From NCBI GenBank assembly GCA_025266875.1, contig JALLLT010000114.1, forward strand, positions 1 to 30,747: 30,747 nt of DNA, written 5' to 3'. Below the pieces are notes generated by a model. It made no database searches, was not told the DNA's origin, and saw nothing but the letters and a program-made list of their open reading frames with translations. Shown piece by piece: positions 18,802 to 29,037 of this stretch. Source of the DNA: Fennellomyces sp. T-0311. Taxonomy: Eukaryota; Mucoromycota; Mucoromycetes; Mucorales; Lichtheimiaceae. Numbering within the stretch: position 1 is the first letter of the stretch; each line of letters starts with the position of its first letter. The position numbers were made by a program, and so were the translations under genes.

Positions 18802-20075
18802 ATGACACGACGACGTAGACGAAATGACCATTCCCGCACTGAAAATCCACAAGATCCGGATGTTCCTGTATTGCGGATCGAACATAATACTGTTCAGTAT
18901 GACGATTTTGAGGAAGCTGTGAAGCGGCTTTGTTATGTTGAAAATGCGTTTCCGTCGGTTGAGGAGGCACGTGCTGCTACCACTGAGATAGTATTCAGAA
19001 TCAAGGGTCTGGAAATGGATGATGAAAACACACGGTTTTACACCATCGCATCCAATTTGTTTACTGAGGTAACTTTAGGCGTCCAAGTTCTGAATTGCGT
19101 AAGTTGACTTTTGTATAGTTTAATGAGATTACTGGGGACAAGCGGACAGGTCTGCACTCTACTATGGATGGCATATTAAAAAAATATGACTATTATATAC
19201 CGGACGCACCTCCTGGCACACCCTTGAGCACAAAGAAGGAGATTTTTACCTATCTGATCAAAAATCACAGGTCTGTGTAAGGCAAACCATACGGCCAACA
19301 TGTACTTACTCGGTTTAATAGATATGCTCGACGAAACTTCTCTGATCATGGGACCTTCTTATGCAATCAGTTGATAATTGACTTGGTCGTGAAGATTCTT
19401 TTCAACAAGAGGGGCGGTCCAATGCGACTGCGACCCAGACCAGCAACTATTCCAAGACAGCTCATCGCGCTAATCTCGATAATGGTACTTTATGTGAAAA
19501 GCTCAACTATATTTTACTAACGAAAATTGTAGATTTACCATCGCATGACGAAGGTTGCGAAGGTTTTGGCGACCTCAGATCAGAAGAATCCTTGCACCTT
19601 GGAAGCTGGTGGAAGCCAATTCGGAAATGGTTCAAGCTGGGACTTTGCCTACAAGGACATGCTAAACCCCCGAGGCGCTGTTGGAAGAAAAATCAAGTGG
19701 TCGCAAGTTGAGACATTTGTCACAGCAGGTGTAGTAAATGCAACAGGTACGTCGCGTGCAGGTTGTTGGGCGCCGAGCGAACTTTTCGGGCATGTGGAAG
19801 GTCGGTACGATTCAAACGATGAATCATCGGAGAGTCCATCTCCCCAAGAGCATGGTCAATCGCCCTGCCCAGATCGTTCGCATTCACGGCGTCGCGGTCG
19901 TTCGTATTCACGCTCACCTCGTCGTGACGTCTTGCCTACTCCTCATTATGGTCGCTCGCGTTCTCCGTATGGTCGCTCGCAATCGTCTCGTTACCGTCAC
20001 TCGCGTTCACCAGATCGTAGCCGTTCATACTCGATGCACAGCGATCGTTCTCCGTCGCCAAACCATGGTCATTAA
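18802..20075 (+). CDS. Plavaka B accessory protein with RS-rich tail (374 aa)
   Basis: Four exons, 18802-19068, 19119-19270, 19322-19484 and 19533-20075, give one open frame of 375 codons; the third intron has TACTAAC as branch point. N-terminus basic (MTRRRRRN). Core motifs: ENAFPSVEEARA, FNEITGDKRTGLHSTMDGIL, LIIDLVVKILFNKRGGPMRL and KIKWSQVETFVTAGVV. The C-terminus is rich in Arg-Ser and Ser-Pro (for example RSHSRRRGRSYSRSP), like SR splicing factors, though no RNA-binding domain is seen. It is homologous to the gene at 22780-24354, with the same three introns in position and phase. The layout resembles small proteins of unknown function seen near Plavaka elements (perhaps DUF6532-like); function unknown. 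Likely nuclear. Confidence 0.85.
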
Positions 20076-20481
20076 ATTCCACTACGGTTTCAAAATTTGC
20101 GCATACTCAACTTGAGCTCAACACACAATAATTAGCGGTTAATTTAGCTTTGCAAATAAAGTATCAGTCCATTCTTTTTTACCTCTAATTCCTCAATACA
20201 CCTTTGAAATGCCGTGCCTAACTTAAAAAGATTGTTGAAAGGATTTAAAGGATAAAAAGATAAAGCTTATTTAGAAAGGCAACAAACATTTTTTTTCCTT
20301 AACGACATTTGTCAAAGGTACCAAAGGTTGTTGGAGGTTTTAAATCTTTATAAAACTCTGAGAGGAGGGGCACTAGCTCTCTAACACATAGAGGTACTCA
20401 GAGCCTTTGAGAGACACTTACAGTCTCCGAGCCTTTTTCTGATGATGTACAACACATTACAATAACTCGTAAGATACTTAC
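20076..20481. other. Right arm of Plavaka B and residual intron of A
   Basis: No gene. 20076-20446 is the 3' flank of the B accessory gene and B's right terminus, with several CTCTGAG/CTCAGAG-like blocks near 20355-20405. 20447-20481 is the donor side of A's transposase intron, ending at GTAAGT on the minus strand. Confidence 0.6.
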
Positions 20482-22690
20482 AGCCATATTACTTTTCAGT
20501 TCAGTAAATGATGGATTCCATAGAAACGATGCAAGAAGGCCCTTTTTGAAACGACGCATATTTCTGTATATAGGTAGTTCACGAGCTCTGCAAGCAGTGG
20601 TTACTATCCGTGTTCGTGGTAAAAATTGTATTTGAGACATTACCTTTTATTCACTGTCGCTATTACTGCTTTTCCATCAGGTCGCTCCGCAAGCATCTTT
20701 TCGATATACTCCAAAATATGAACGTATATACCCCCAAGTTGATGGAGATCGTCTACAGCTAGTGAAGAGTAGATATCAAATTGTTCCCAAGGCATGGACC
20801 AAAATGCGTTCTACAGGTTTACATTGTTAACTGACGTTCATTTGTGTCATGGCGAGCACCTACTTTCACTGCGTTAAATGAATTCTCTTTCATCAAAGCT
20901 GTTGCAAGAGCTGTATTCTTGCTCTGCATCAACTCATTTACCTCGTTGTACATTTTTACCATTTTTTCAGTTGTGCAGTTCCGGCAATCACTGCATAATT
21001 GATTAAACTCAATTGTTTCAGCAAAGCAACGCGGACATCCACGTTTGGTGGATTCACTCTTCGTGAGGCTTAATAGCCGCCTAGATAGGTGAAATGCCAT
21101 TTAGTAGATATAATATAATTAAGAGGTCAAGGATCTTACTGCTCCTCTAGATCGGCTGTGTATGTACACAAAGCTGGGATGCATTGATATAGATCTCCGT
21201 GCGGACCGATCATTTCATATGATCTAAAAGTTAATAAAAATATATTTAGTATCCATGGCACTGCCTTATAGTGGTGAGCATACTCATATTTTGAAAAAGG
21301 CATCATAATTTTCTTCAGACAATGGTGGTAGATTGCCTGTTTTGCCTGTCGAAACCAATCTGTTCCGCCAATACTTTTACTTTCGATGATCGGTAAATAT
21401 GCCAGAAGCCTGTGCCCATTGTTATTGTCTTTGTCACGATGCTCTAAGGGAACGTTGCCCATCGTCTGACTAATTAACTTTTCATGTCCTCGGAGTCATT
21501 GGTTTTCTTACCAAGCTTTAAATACAACGGCCATGCACTCTCACGCTGGTTGCTTGATATTACGGTTTTATCAGATGCTAGCATTAGCACTAAGATAACA
21601 TGATTTTGCTCAGGTACTGATTCCTGATAGATATTGACGGTCAAAAGGATATATATCGATACGACAGAGTTACTTACGTGCATCCGGTGCCACCATTGAG
21701 CGCTGTGCACATCTGTATAGACCCTTTCACTTCCCCGTTTGGCAATGACCGGTTTCGTTATCATTACATCTTCAAACAATGGATGACTGAAAAGTCGTTG
21801 AGATAACGCAGAAATGTCACGGTAAACAAGAGTGATTTGGCCCATTACTGCTGAAAACTTTTCGGCGTACTTGTGTGGGAAGTCATCTACGTCAGCCAGA
21901 TCAATAATCTCTGTTTTGAAAGGCTTAAGCAGCAATTATTCAAGTTAGCCCTCGCTTTGAGGTATCTCTGACAAAGTACCAGAAGAACACTTGATTCGCC
22001 ATTCTTTCGTAAGTGATTTTGTATTCCATCCCAGGTGGAGAATCTGTTGCTCACAGGCATCCCTGTCTCCAGGGATTTTTTCACAGCAGTTTCGACAATC
22101 TCATGCAACCTAAAAAGAACTAATAAGAAGCAAGCTCCATATCTACCGTTGTTGAAACTTACCTTGTGTAGTGGCGCTTGGATATATTTGCATCGACGGC
22201 TAGTTGCGCGATGTTGAACTTGTTCTCCGAAAGCATATTCCTGCTACTTCGTGGCATTCCTTTGTCAGGAATCGCTGGTTCCCCAACTGGTTCTATGTAA
22301 TCACCAGGGTAAGCTATCATATCAAACGTTGGCTACAAAAGTTTCCTTACCTTCTCTGTATACGCGTAATTCAGGTATCAGGCCAACGTTGTTGTACTCT
22401 TGGGATATCTCATCCTCATTATCATCTTCCATTTCGTCATTGTCAAAGCTGAAGTCGCAAGGATCAGAATCAAAGTTGTCATTCTCGATCTGCAGATTCC
22501 TTGTTTGATCTTCGCTGGATTGGGGGATATCGAACGCGTTATTTCTCGTGAATGCACGCGCTGATCCAAATGCCGGAATGGGTTCTTCAGAATGCTTCTA
22601 TCGAATGTGTTGCTGGAGGTGTGCGCGTCTTTTATAAGAATCTTTACCATAGCAACTTTTGAACGGACAGCAGTTTCTTGCCAGATCCAT
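20482..22690 (-). pseudogene. Plavaka A transposase, N-terminal and catalytic part
   Basis: Paralogue of the B transposase. From the start at 22690 it has a C2H2 finger (CCPFKSC ... HLQQH), an acidic linker (FDSDPCDFSFDNDEMEDDNE), RFSTWDGIQNHLRKNG, LFSHPLFEDVM, ERVYTDVHSAQWWHRMH, LASDKTVISSNQRESAWPLY, GNVPLEHRDKDNN, HRLLAYLPII and GCPRCFAETIEFN. It ends with NPSFTELKSNMA at the donor 20481, after which the protein continues at 14706. Damage: an in-frame TAG at 22598-22600 right after the finger, and a frame change near 21930-21950. It is split by element B, though the split is within an intron. The copy is therefore probably inactive. Confidence 0.83.
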
Positions 22691-22779
22691 TTTGAGAAGC
22701 GCAGCAAGAGACGCTTTCCTTTTTTTGCATAATCGGCTTTTCTCTTTTTTTTGCCTTCCTTGCTGTGCACCGATTCAAA
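22691..22779. promoter_or_regulatory. Divergent promoter interval of Plavaka A
   Basis: 89 nt between the divergent start codons, pyrimidine-rich on the + strand. It has the same arrangement as in B (149 nt), suggesting shared control of the two genes. Confidence 0.5.
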
Positions 22780-24354
22780 ATGGGTTCACCGAAAAAAAAG
22801 ACTGTGAAGAAAAGTATGTTGAAGCTAACCACAATGGCCATCGTGGGCTCACTCTACCAGCATCAGCATCCGCATCTTCATCGTCTCTGGTAGGTGTCAA
22901 AAAGGTCGATGTTCAGAATGAATTTCCACTGTTCCAAGACATGAGCAACAAGAAGACCTTGGGTAAAAGAAAAGGCGAGGCGGAATCTTCAGGGTAATAG
23001 GTTTTAAACTCGTAGCTCTCAGATTATTAAAGTACACTTCTTTTAGATTTGTCAAACGACCAAAGCCTGCTAAAGGGTACTGATATCACCAATAAGAAAT
23101 CACGCTAATTGTTATATTTAGGGGAAGACGTGCAAGACATAGCATTTCGCAGTAAGTCACCAAGACGATACTATCATTTTGACCGGGTCTAACTTCCTCC
23201 TTAAATCTAAGAGATGCTGCGGCTCTTAGGATTCATAGGGGTACCGACGAAGAACGAGAATTCAAAACTGGTATTGCGCAGTATTGTTTCATGCAGAACG
23301 CATTCCCAACGAAAGAAGAAGCTCATCTGGCGTGCACAAAGCTGGTCGAAGACATCAAAGCTCCAATGAATCCATGCCCGATCGATTCTGATATGTTCTT
23401 CTGGGTATGTATTGTCCAGTTAAGGTGTTATGTGGTAATATTTCGAAACTGAGTCGTATCCTTTAGTTCGATGATATTTTGAGCAGGCGCCGTAGCTTCT
23501 TACTGTCAGGGGTGGAGGATTGGTTGTCGCAGTACCATGATGAAATCAAGCAGCATATTCCTGACGAGCTTCGCTCCGGTACAAAGCAAGAAATATGCAA
23601 ACATTTGCTTCTAAAAAACAGGTACCAAAAAGCTTAGCATAAGTCATCTTTGGAACTAATCATCTTCTATAGATTTGGCAGAACAAATATGGATGCCAAA
23701 GGCCGTTTTCTGTATTCCCAGGCCATCATTGATTGCATTTGCTTCACTCTTCTGAATTCTGCTGGAGGTCCTGCCCGCTTGCGACCTTTTCCCAAGTTCA
23801 TCAATAAGTACACAATTGCTCTTATCACACTCATGGTAACTATAATCAACTATTACTCACTCGACACTCAGAAAGCATCATAGATAAAATGCAAAGTCGC
23901 CAAGGCTGCTAAAGATCCGTCAGTTGCAAAGGGGGCACCAGGCTCCACGTTTGGAATGGAAACAATGTGGGAGTCAATCTACGAAGGCATGCTCACCTCT
24001 AAAGGTCAGATGGCAAAGGTGATCAAATGGACCGAAGTGGAAAAGTTTATCACAGAAGGTGTGATAAAAAAGAAAGGCAACCACTTGACAATGCAGTCCG
24101 CTCTGAGCCTATTTGGATCAATCACTTTAAGCGAAGACGAAGAGTCAGATACGGAGCCTCAGCCTTATGAAAATCGGGATGAAGAAGGTTTCGGTGACGA
24201 GTGTTCTGCTGAGGAGGCGCCATCATTACATCATGAAGATACTGAAGATTGTGGCTCACAAGGCAGTGTCAGATCATCGCAGAAGCAATATCCTGACAGT
24301 TCTTCAAGTTCGGATAACGTTTATAGATCGGGAAATGAGAGTGAATCTAAGTAA
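22780..24354 (+). CDS. Plavaka A accessory protein, acidic Ser-rich tail
   Basis: Multi-exon gene; the first exons (22780-22813, 22861-22993, 23047-23076, then 23122 on) splice in phase into GSPKKKTVKKTSASAS and KRKGEAESSG, a basic, Ser-rich start not found in B. The shared core is AALRIHRGTDEERE, QNAFPTKEEAHLA, FDDILSRRRSFLL, RFGRTNMDAKGRFLYSQAII, LNSAGGPARLRPFPKF, IALITLM and KVIKWTEVEKFITEGVI. Introns follow MFFW, split the Arg of KNR, and follow LITLM, just as in the B gene after LFTE, in NHR and after ISIM. The tail is acidic and Ser-rich (SEDEESDTEPQPYENRDEEG) and has no RS repeats. The last exon ends at 24354. Function unknown; conservation of core but not tail suggests the core is the working part. 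Confidence 0.8.
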
Positions 24355-24952
24355 CAGCTTGATGGCTTCGACTAAATAACACTATTGTCATTATAAGTTT
24401 TATAAATACGTAGCAAAATAAATAAATTATGAATGAATTTGCTTTACACTGACAGTCATACTGATAAATGGGCACTGACCGATCCTCTCAGGTGTGGTAA
24501 AATAACCAAAATAGGCCTAAATATCTCCAGATATTAGAGGTATTTCAGTGGACTGAGGAGCTTGGAGATCCAGGTGGAGTAAAGAAAATATTGGATAAGG
24601 GCCAGAAATATTTTATCATCTCGCCAAGAGGGGGGTCTGTATTTCTAATCTCCTGGTGCCCTGCAGTGTACTGTAGTATACTGCTGGTCTCCAGGCAATT
24701 TTCCGATGATGGTCCTTTGTCAATGTTTACTTTTTTTCATATCACTGAGATATCTGTGAGCCTCAGACTGTGTTTTTAATTTTCTTTTATAGTGGCGGCT
24801 TTCGCAAACCACAGCAATGGTATTCTGTAATGCAATTGGCTATAGGCATACACACCTTTCATACAGTGAACGTATTGGATAAAATCGATCATGTTACATT
24901 ACTGTCAAATTTTTCTTGCTTTTTCTTTATGGCTTTTGTATTGTCTGTCAAA
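24355..24952. other. Right arm of Plavaka A and Helitron 5' flank
   Basis: No gene. It holds the 3' flank of the accessory gene, short repeated blocks around 24520-24690 and A's right terminus at 24710. From 24711 to 24952 lies the sequence before the Helitron start; the Helitron 5' terminus was not identified. Confidence 0.6.
24699..24710 (-). repeat. Right inverted terminus of Plavaka A
   Basis: Reverse complement reads ATCATCGGAAAA, identical to 13118-13129. Inward it continues CTGGAGACC and GTATACT, parts of which recur at the left end. Confidence 0.65.
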
Positions 24953-27716
24953 ATGCCTTGCCCTTCGTGTGGAAGCACAACACATTCCAGAAGAACCTTC
25001 GTGGGATGCCCGGCAAACCGCTCCCAAGCACAAAATAATAGTAAACTACTGTTTGTGAATGCTGCCGGTGTTGCTTTCGTTGAGGTTCCTGAACAGTGGG
25101 TGGTGCCTGAACAACATGTCGGAAATGCATTAGATTTGAGCATTCACCGACGCAGCTACGATGAAGCTTTTGAGGAGCAGATACCTGAATTGCAACTCGA
25201 GTATGTTTATATGTCATTATGTCGTTTATCCACCCATGTTCGCTATAGCTTCCATTTTCTTCATATAGACCCTCATCTGCTCCCCTACGCACACGCCGTC
25301 GCACAGCTGGCCCTCGCTTTGCTGCTCGGCAACTCCCTGAGCAATATGTTCCACGTGGAAATTGACGTTCCAATGTTCAACCGAACGGTCGTCTGGATAT
25401 TAGTGAAATGAATGTCATCTGTAGCACATGTGGTGCAAAAATGTGGATCAAGGAAAAAAGCACCAGAACCAATGCAGCACCTTTGTTCAGTTTTTGTTGC
25501 AACAAAGGCAGTGTATCCTTCCGCTTGCCTCCTCCTCCTCCACATACTCTTCGTTCTCTTTTGACCAATCAAGATGCGCCATCTAAGAAGTTTCGAAAGG
25601 ATATACGCCTTTACAATTCTGCGTTTGCTTTTGCTTCGATTGGTGTTGAGGTAAATAGGCGAGCTTGAAAGTCGTTTATAAGTTCAGTTCATTAATATTT
25701 TGCTTCAGCTTGATGAAGAGTTGGCAAATGAAACACATGGCGTATATATGTTTCGAGTCAATGGTGTGATTAGCCATCATATAGCTCGCTCACTACAACC
25801 ACCCGAGGGTACCCAGCCTGGGTTTTCGCAGTTTTACATTTATGATACTGAATCGCAGGTTAACTACCGCACCGGTCTTATGGGTGGTTTGGATCGAACC
25901 ATTGTACGTTCTCTGCAAGCAATGGTTGATGAAATCAACCCGTTGGCTATCACATACCGTAGTGCTGGCCAACAACTGCGCGACCATCCAGACGATGAGT
26001 TTTCTGTTGTCATCCACTCTAACCGGAACCCATCCAGAGGCCATTATGGTCAATATCTGCGGCCTGCTACTGCTGAAATTGCTGCAGTCGTTCCTAACTT
26101 CGGTTCTACTAATGCATATTGCGAAATTGCAATTGCATCGCATGGAGGCGGACTAATGTATATCAACGAACAACATCCATTATACGATCCATTGCATTAT
26201 GTGCTTCTATTCCCTTGCGGTGAGCAAGGATGGGCTCCGCCTTCGTCTAATGGCGATCAAAATAGTGGCCGTAAGTTCTTTTTTTGCACAAGCTTGAAAA
26301 GGCATTTTGTTCTGCAAATGTATTTGCATACTTACTTTGCATATAGGCATTGTCCATGACGGTGGTGATGATGAGACCGGGACTGCTACACCTATGCACT
26401 ATTACGCCTATCTACTCCATGATCGGGATAATTATTACATCTTACATTATCAGCAGCTGTTACACCAGTTTGCTGTTGATATGTGGATCAAGATTGAGAC
26501 ACATCGTCTTCTGTACATGTGCTCCAACCAGCAATCACTTCGTGCTGAAATGATGGGCAGCTTACGCGATGCTGTTGATGGTGAGATAGCATGCAATATT
26601 GGCAACTCGGTCCTGCTTCCATCATCCTTTCTTGGTGGGCCACGGGACATGCATAAGTGGTACCAAGATGCTATGGCCATCGTTTGCCAGTTTGGAAAAC
26701 CTGACTTATTTATTACTTTCACTTGCAATCCTACCTGGATTGAAATTACTCGCGCTCTTAAGCCAGGCCAAAAAGCGACTGACAGGCCGGATTTAACTGC
26801 ACGTGTATTTCGTATAAAGGTGTTTTTTTGCATTTTGTCATTGTCATTATACTTACGATTATGTTCTCAGCTCGATCCTTTGATGAATGATTTGACGAAA
26901 AAAAAACGTGCTGGGAACCGTTGCTGCTCATATCCAGGTGGTAGAGTTTCAAAAGCACAGTTTACTGCATGCCCACATTCTACTTATTTTGACACCTGAC
27001 TGTAAGCCTTTAGGACCTGCTGATTATGACCAAATCGTATCAGCAGAAATTCCTGACCCCACGCTCCATCCTGCTGCTTATGCCACAGTAACAAAAAATA
27101 TGATGCATGGACCCTGTGGTGAGCAGTATCCAAATTCACCTTGCATGGAGAATGGTCGCTGCTCCAAACAGTATCTGAAGGAGTTTGCTGATGAAACCTC
27201 TGATGCCGAGGCAGGTGGGTATCTGATATACCGGCGTCGGGATAACGGTCGCGTTTCGCAACGATCCGAAGGAGCACCACAACTCGACAACAGATGAGTA
27301 GTACCCCATAACATCTTTTTATGCACGAAATACGACGTCTATTTGAATGTGGAGATTTGTACCAGCATTCGCGCCGTCAAATACCTCTATAAATACATAT
27401 ACAAAGGCCATGACCGCGCAATGATGTCTATGCGACGCAACCGCAATACCAGCACCACTGCTAGAAACCAAGAAGACATCGATGAAATCGCCATGTACCA
27501 AGATGCTCGATATGTTTCCGCTTCTGAAGCTTTCTGGCAAATTTTCAGCTTTTCACTTCATTCTCGCTCACCATCTGTTCAATCTTTGTGTTTACATTTG
27601 CCTGGACAACAGCATGTATACTTCCGTCCGAATCAAACTGTCCAACAGGTTATAGATCGTGCACAGACCAAACTAACTCAATTAGATGCATTTTTTCAAT
27701 TGAACCGGCAAGTACC
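24953..27716 (+). pseudogene. Helitron RepHel protein, Rep part
   Basis: N-terminal and Rep part of a Helitron transposase. It begins MPCPSCGSTTHSRRTFVGCP, a Cys-rich start typical of fungal Helitrons. NVICSTCGAKMWIKEK and FRKDIRLYNSAFAFASIGVE follow, then the Helitron N-domain (YYAYLLHDRDNYY, DMWIKIETHRLLYM). The HUH motif is in EFQKHSLLHAHILLIL and the tyrosine motif in VKYLYKYIYKGHD; together they nick and join single-stranded DNA in rolling-circle transposition. Introns: near 25198-25267, 25651-25708, 26271-26344 and about 26818-26870. Damage: TGA at 25373-25375, a frameshift in a run of nine A at 26898-26906, and TGA at 27295-27297 where Trp is usual. Clearly a dead copy. Confidence 0.9.
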
Positions 27717-27780
27717 TTTTATCAAAGGTTTTTTGCATTGTCTTTGACTTTTTTGTTATGATGCTTATGTAGCGACGATA

Positions 27781-28838
27781 CATCTGCCAATGACTTATGT
27801 TACCATGAGGTGCCATCGCGCTACTCCTGGAACACGTCTGGGGATCGTAATCGTTGGGTGCGTCGCACCAACTCTGCTTCTGCTGTGGGACGTGTTGTTT
27901 TTGTTTCCCCTGCTGATATGCAGTGTTATTGCTTGCGTCTCCTTTTGCATCATACTTCTGGACCAACAAGCTTTGATGATTTGCTCACCCATGAAGAACA
28001 CGTATACGAAACCTTTCAGGAGGCAGCTGAGGCACGTCTTTTACTCGAGAGCGATGAAGAATACGACCTCTGTCTTGGTAAAGCGATATCTGTTATTACA
28101 TCTGGCTCACAGCTTCGCCAGCTTTTTGTCACGTTACTTTTGTTTGCCAATCCAGCAAACCCAGAAATCCTGTGGCGAAAATATGGTGAACATCTATCCG
28201 AGGATTATCAACACCGTTATCGCGTGAATGATCAAGAGCCCAACATGAAGCGTTGCAATGTCCAAGCGCTACTTGACATCAACAACCTCCTTTCTGTCCA
28301 TAATCGCTTGCTTTCCGATTTTCCAACTCTGCCGCCCTTACCCGATCTTACTGCTTTCGACGATATTCCAGAATATCCAGAACCTACTGTTGAGAACGCA
28401 GTTGAAACTGTTGGCGGCTTTGCTCACATAGCAGAAGACTCGATTGAAAGACTCAACGCTGATCAACGTGTTGCATTTGATGCAATCGTTGCTGCCATTG
28501 ACGATGCCACGATCCAGCAACGCGTTTTCTTCCTTGACGGTCCTGGTGGTTCAGGAAAAAGTTTTGTGTATAACACCCTTATTGCATATGTCCGCTCCCA
28601 AGACCAGTATGCTTTAGTAGTTGCGTCCACCGGTGTTGCTGCATTGTTGCTTTCTGCAGGATCTACAGCTCATTCACTGTTTAAGGTACCCGTCGAGAAC
28701 TTGAATGAGTCGTCCTCATGTAGTATCACAGTCCAGAGTGAAAGGGCACAGCGTATCCGTGATGCATCGTTGATACTTTGGGATGAAGCACCTATGATCC
28801 ATCGGTATGCTGTTGAAGCTGTGAATCGCACGCTCTAG
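27781..28838 (+). pseudogene. Helitron PIF1-type helicase part, truncated
   Basis: After an intron ending TGTAG near 27780 the frame reads YHEVPSRYSWNTSGDRNRW, the usual link in Helitrons, then a long open stretch to the helicase start ERLNADQRVAFDAIV. Walker A is DGPGGSGKSFVYN, next ALVVASTGVAALLL and AHSLFKVP, and Walker B is LILWDEAPMIHRYA. The protein ends at a TAG (28836-28838) after VNRTL. DIMG follows in frame, as in intact relatives, but a second stop comes soon after and motifs III to VI are missing from the next 200 nt. A PIF1-type helicase unwinds DNA during Helitron movement; this one cannot. Confidence 0.88.
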
Positions 28839-29037
28839 GATATCATGGGCGTAGCCAGGGCATGAAGCCCCGATCGCAACTTTTAAAGCGACAGCCGTCA
28901 CTAAAAAGTTCAAGCTTTTAAACGCAGGAACATTCCTTCCCTGGGTATGATTAAATTCCTCTCTGCAGTATGGTGCATATATAGCATATACAAAAAATTA
29001 TTTACAGTGTCCTTCTTCTAAGTTTTAAACTTCTACT
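28839..29037. other. Spacer after the broken Helitron
   Basis: No coding frame. The sequence just after the helicase break (28855-28944) is bounded by CCAGGG and CCCTGG, a weak inverted repeat. No Helitron 3' hairpin with CTRR was recognised. Confidence 0.45.

Larger units (their letters stand above)
14732..20446. mobile_element. Plavaka-type DNA transposon B (inner, apparently complete)
   Basis: Inner element of about 5.72 kb. It starts with ATCATCGGAAAA at 14732 and ends with the reverse complement of ATCATCAGAAAA at 20435-20446. It holds a complete minus-strand transposase (15121-18652) and a divergent accessory gene (18802-20075). The insertion point is an intron of A's transposase; the residual intron (14707-14731 plus 20447-20481) would be 60 nt with donor GTAAGT. 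That supports these ends to within a few bases. No target duplication is visible. Confidence 0.8.
13118..24710. mobile_element. Plavaka-type DNA transposon A (outer, interrupted)
   Basis: Outer element of a nested pair. Its ends are set by ATCATCGGAAAA reading inward at 13118 and, as reverse complement, at 24710, followed on both sides by a GAGACC block and later GTATACT. Contents: transposase on the minus strand (20482-22690 and 13451-14706) and an accessory gene on the + strand (22780-24354). Element B (14732-20446) lies inside. Without B, A is about 5.88 kb, close to B's 5.72 kb. No flanking target duplication was found, so the exact terminal bases are provisional. Confidence 0.75.

Noticed and set aside
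14720..20460. Target site duplication for the inner Plavaka element
   Set aside because: Bases outside the two ATCATC ends do not match; none could be shown for A either.
28855..28944. CCAGGG / CCCTGG as ends of a small MITE
   Set aside because: Only six matching bases, no target duplication, poor match further in.
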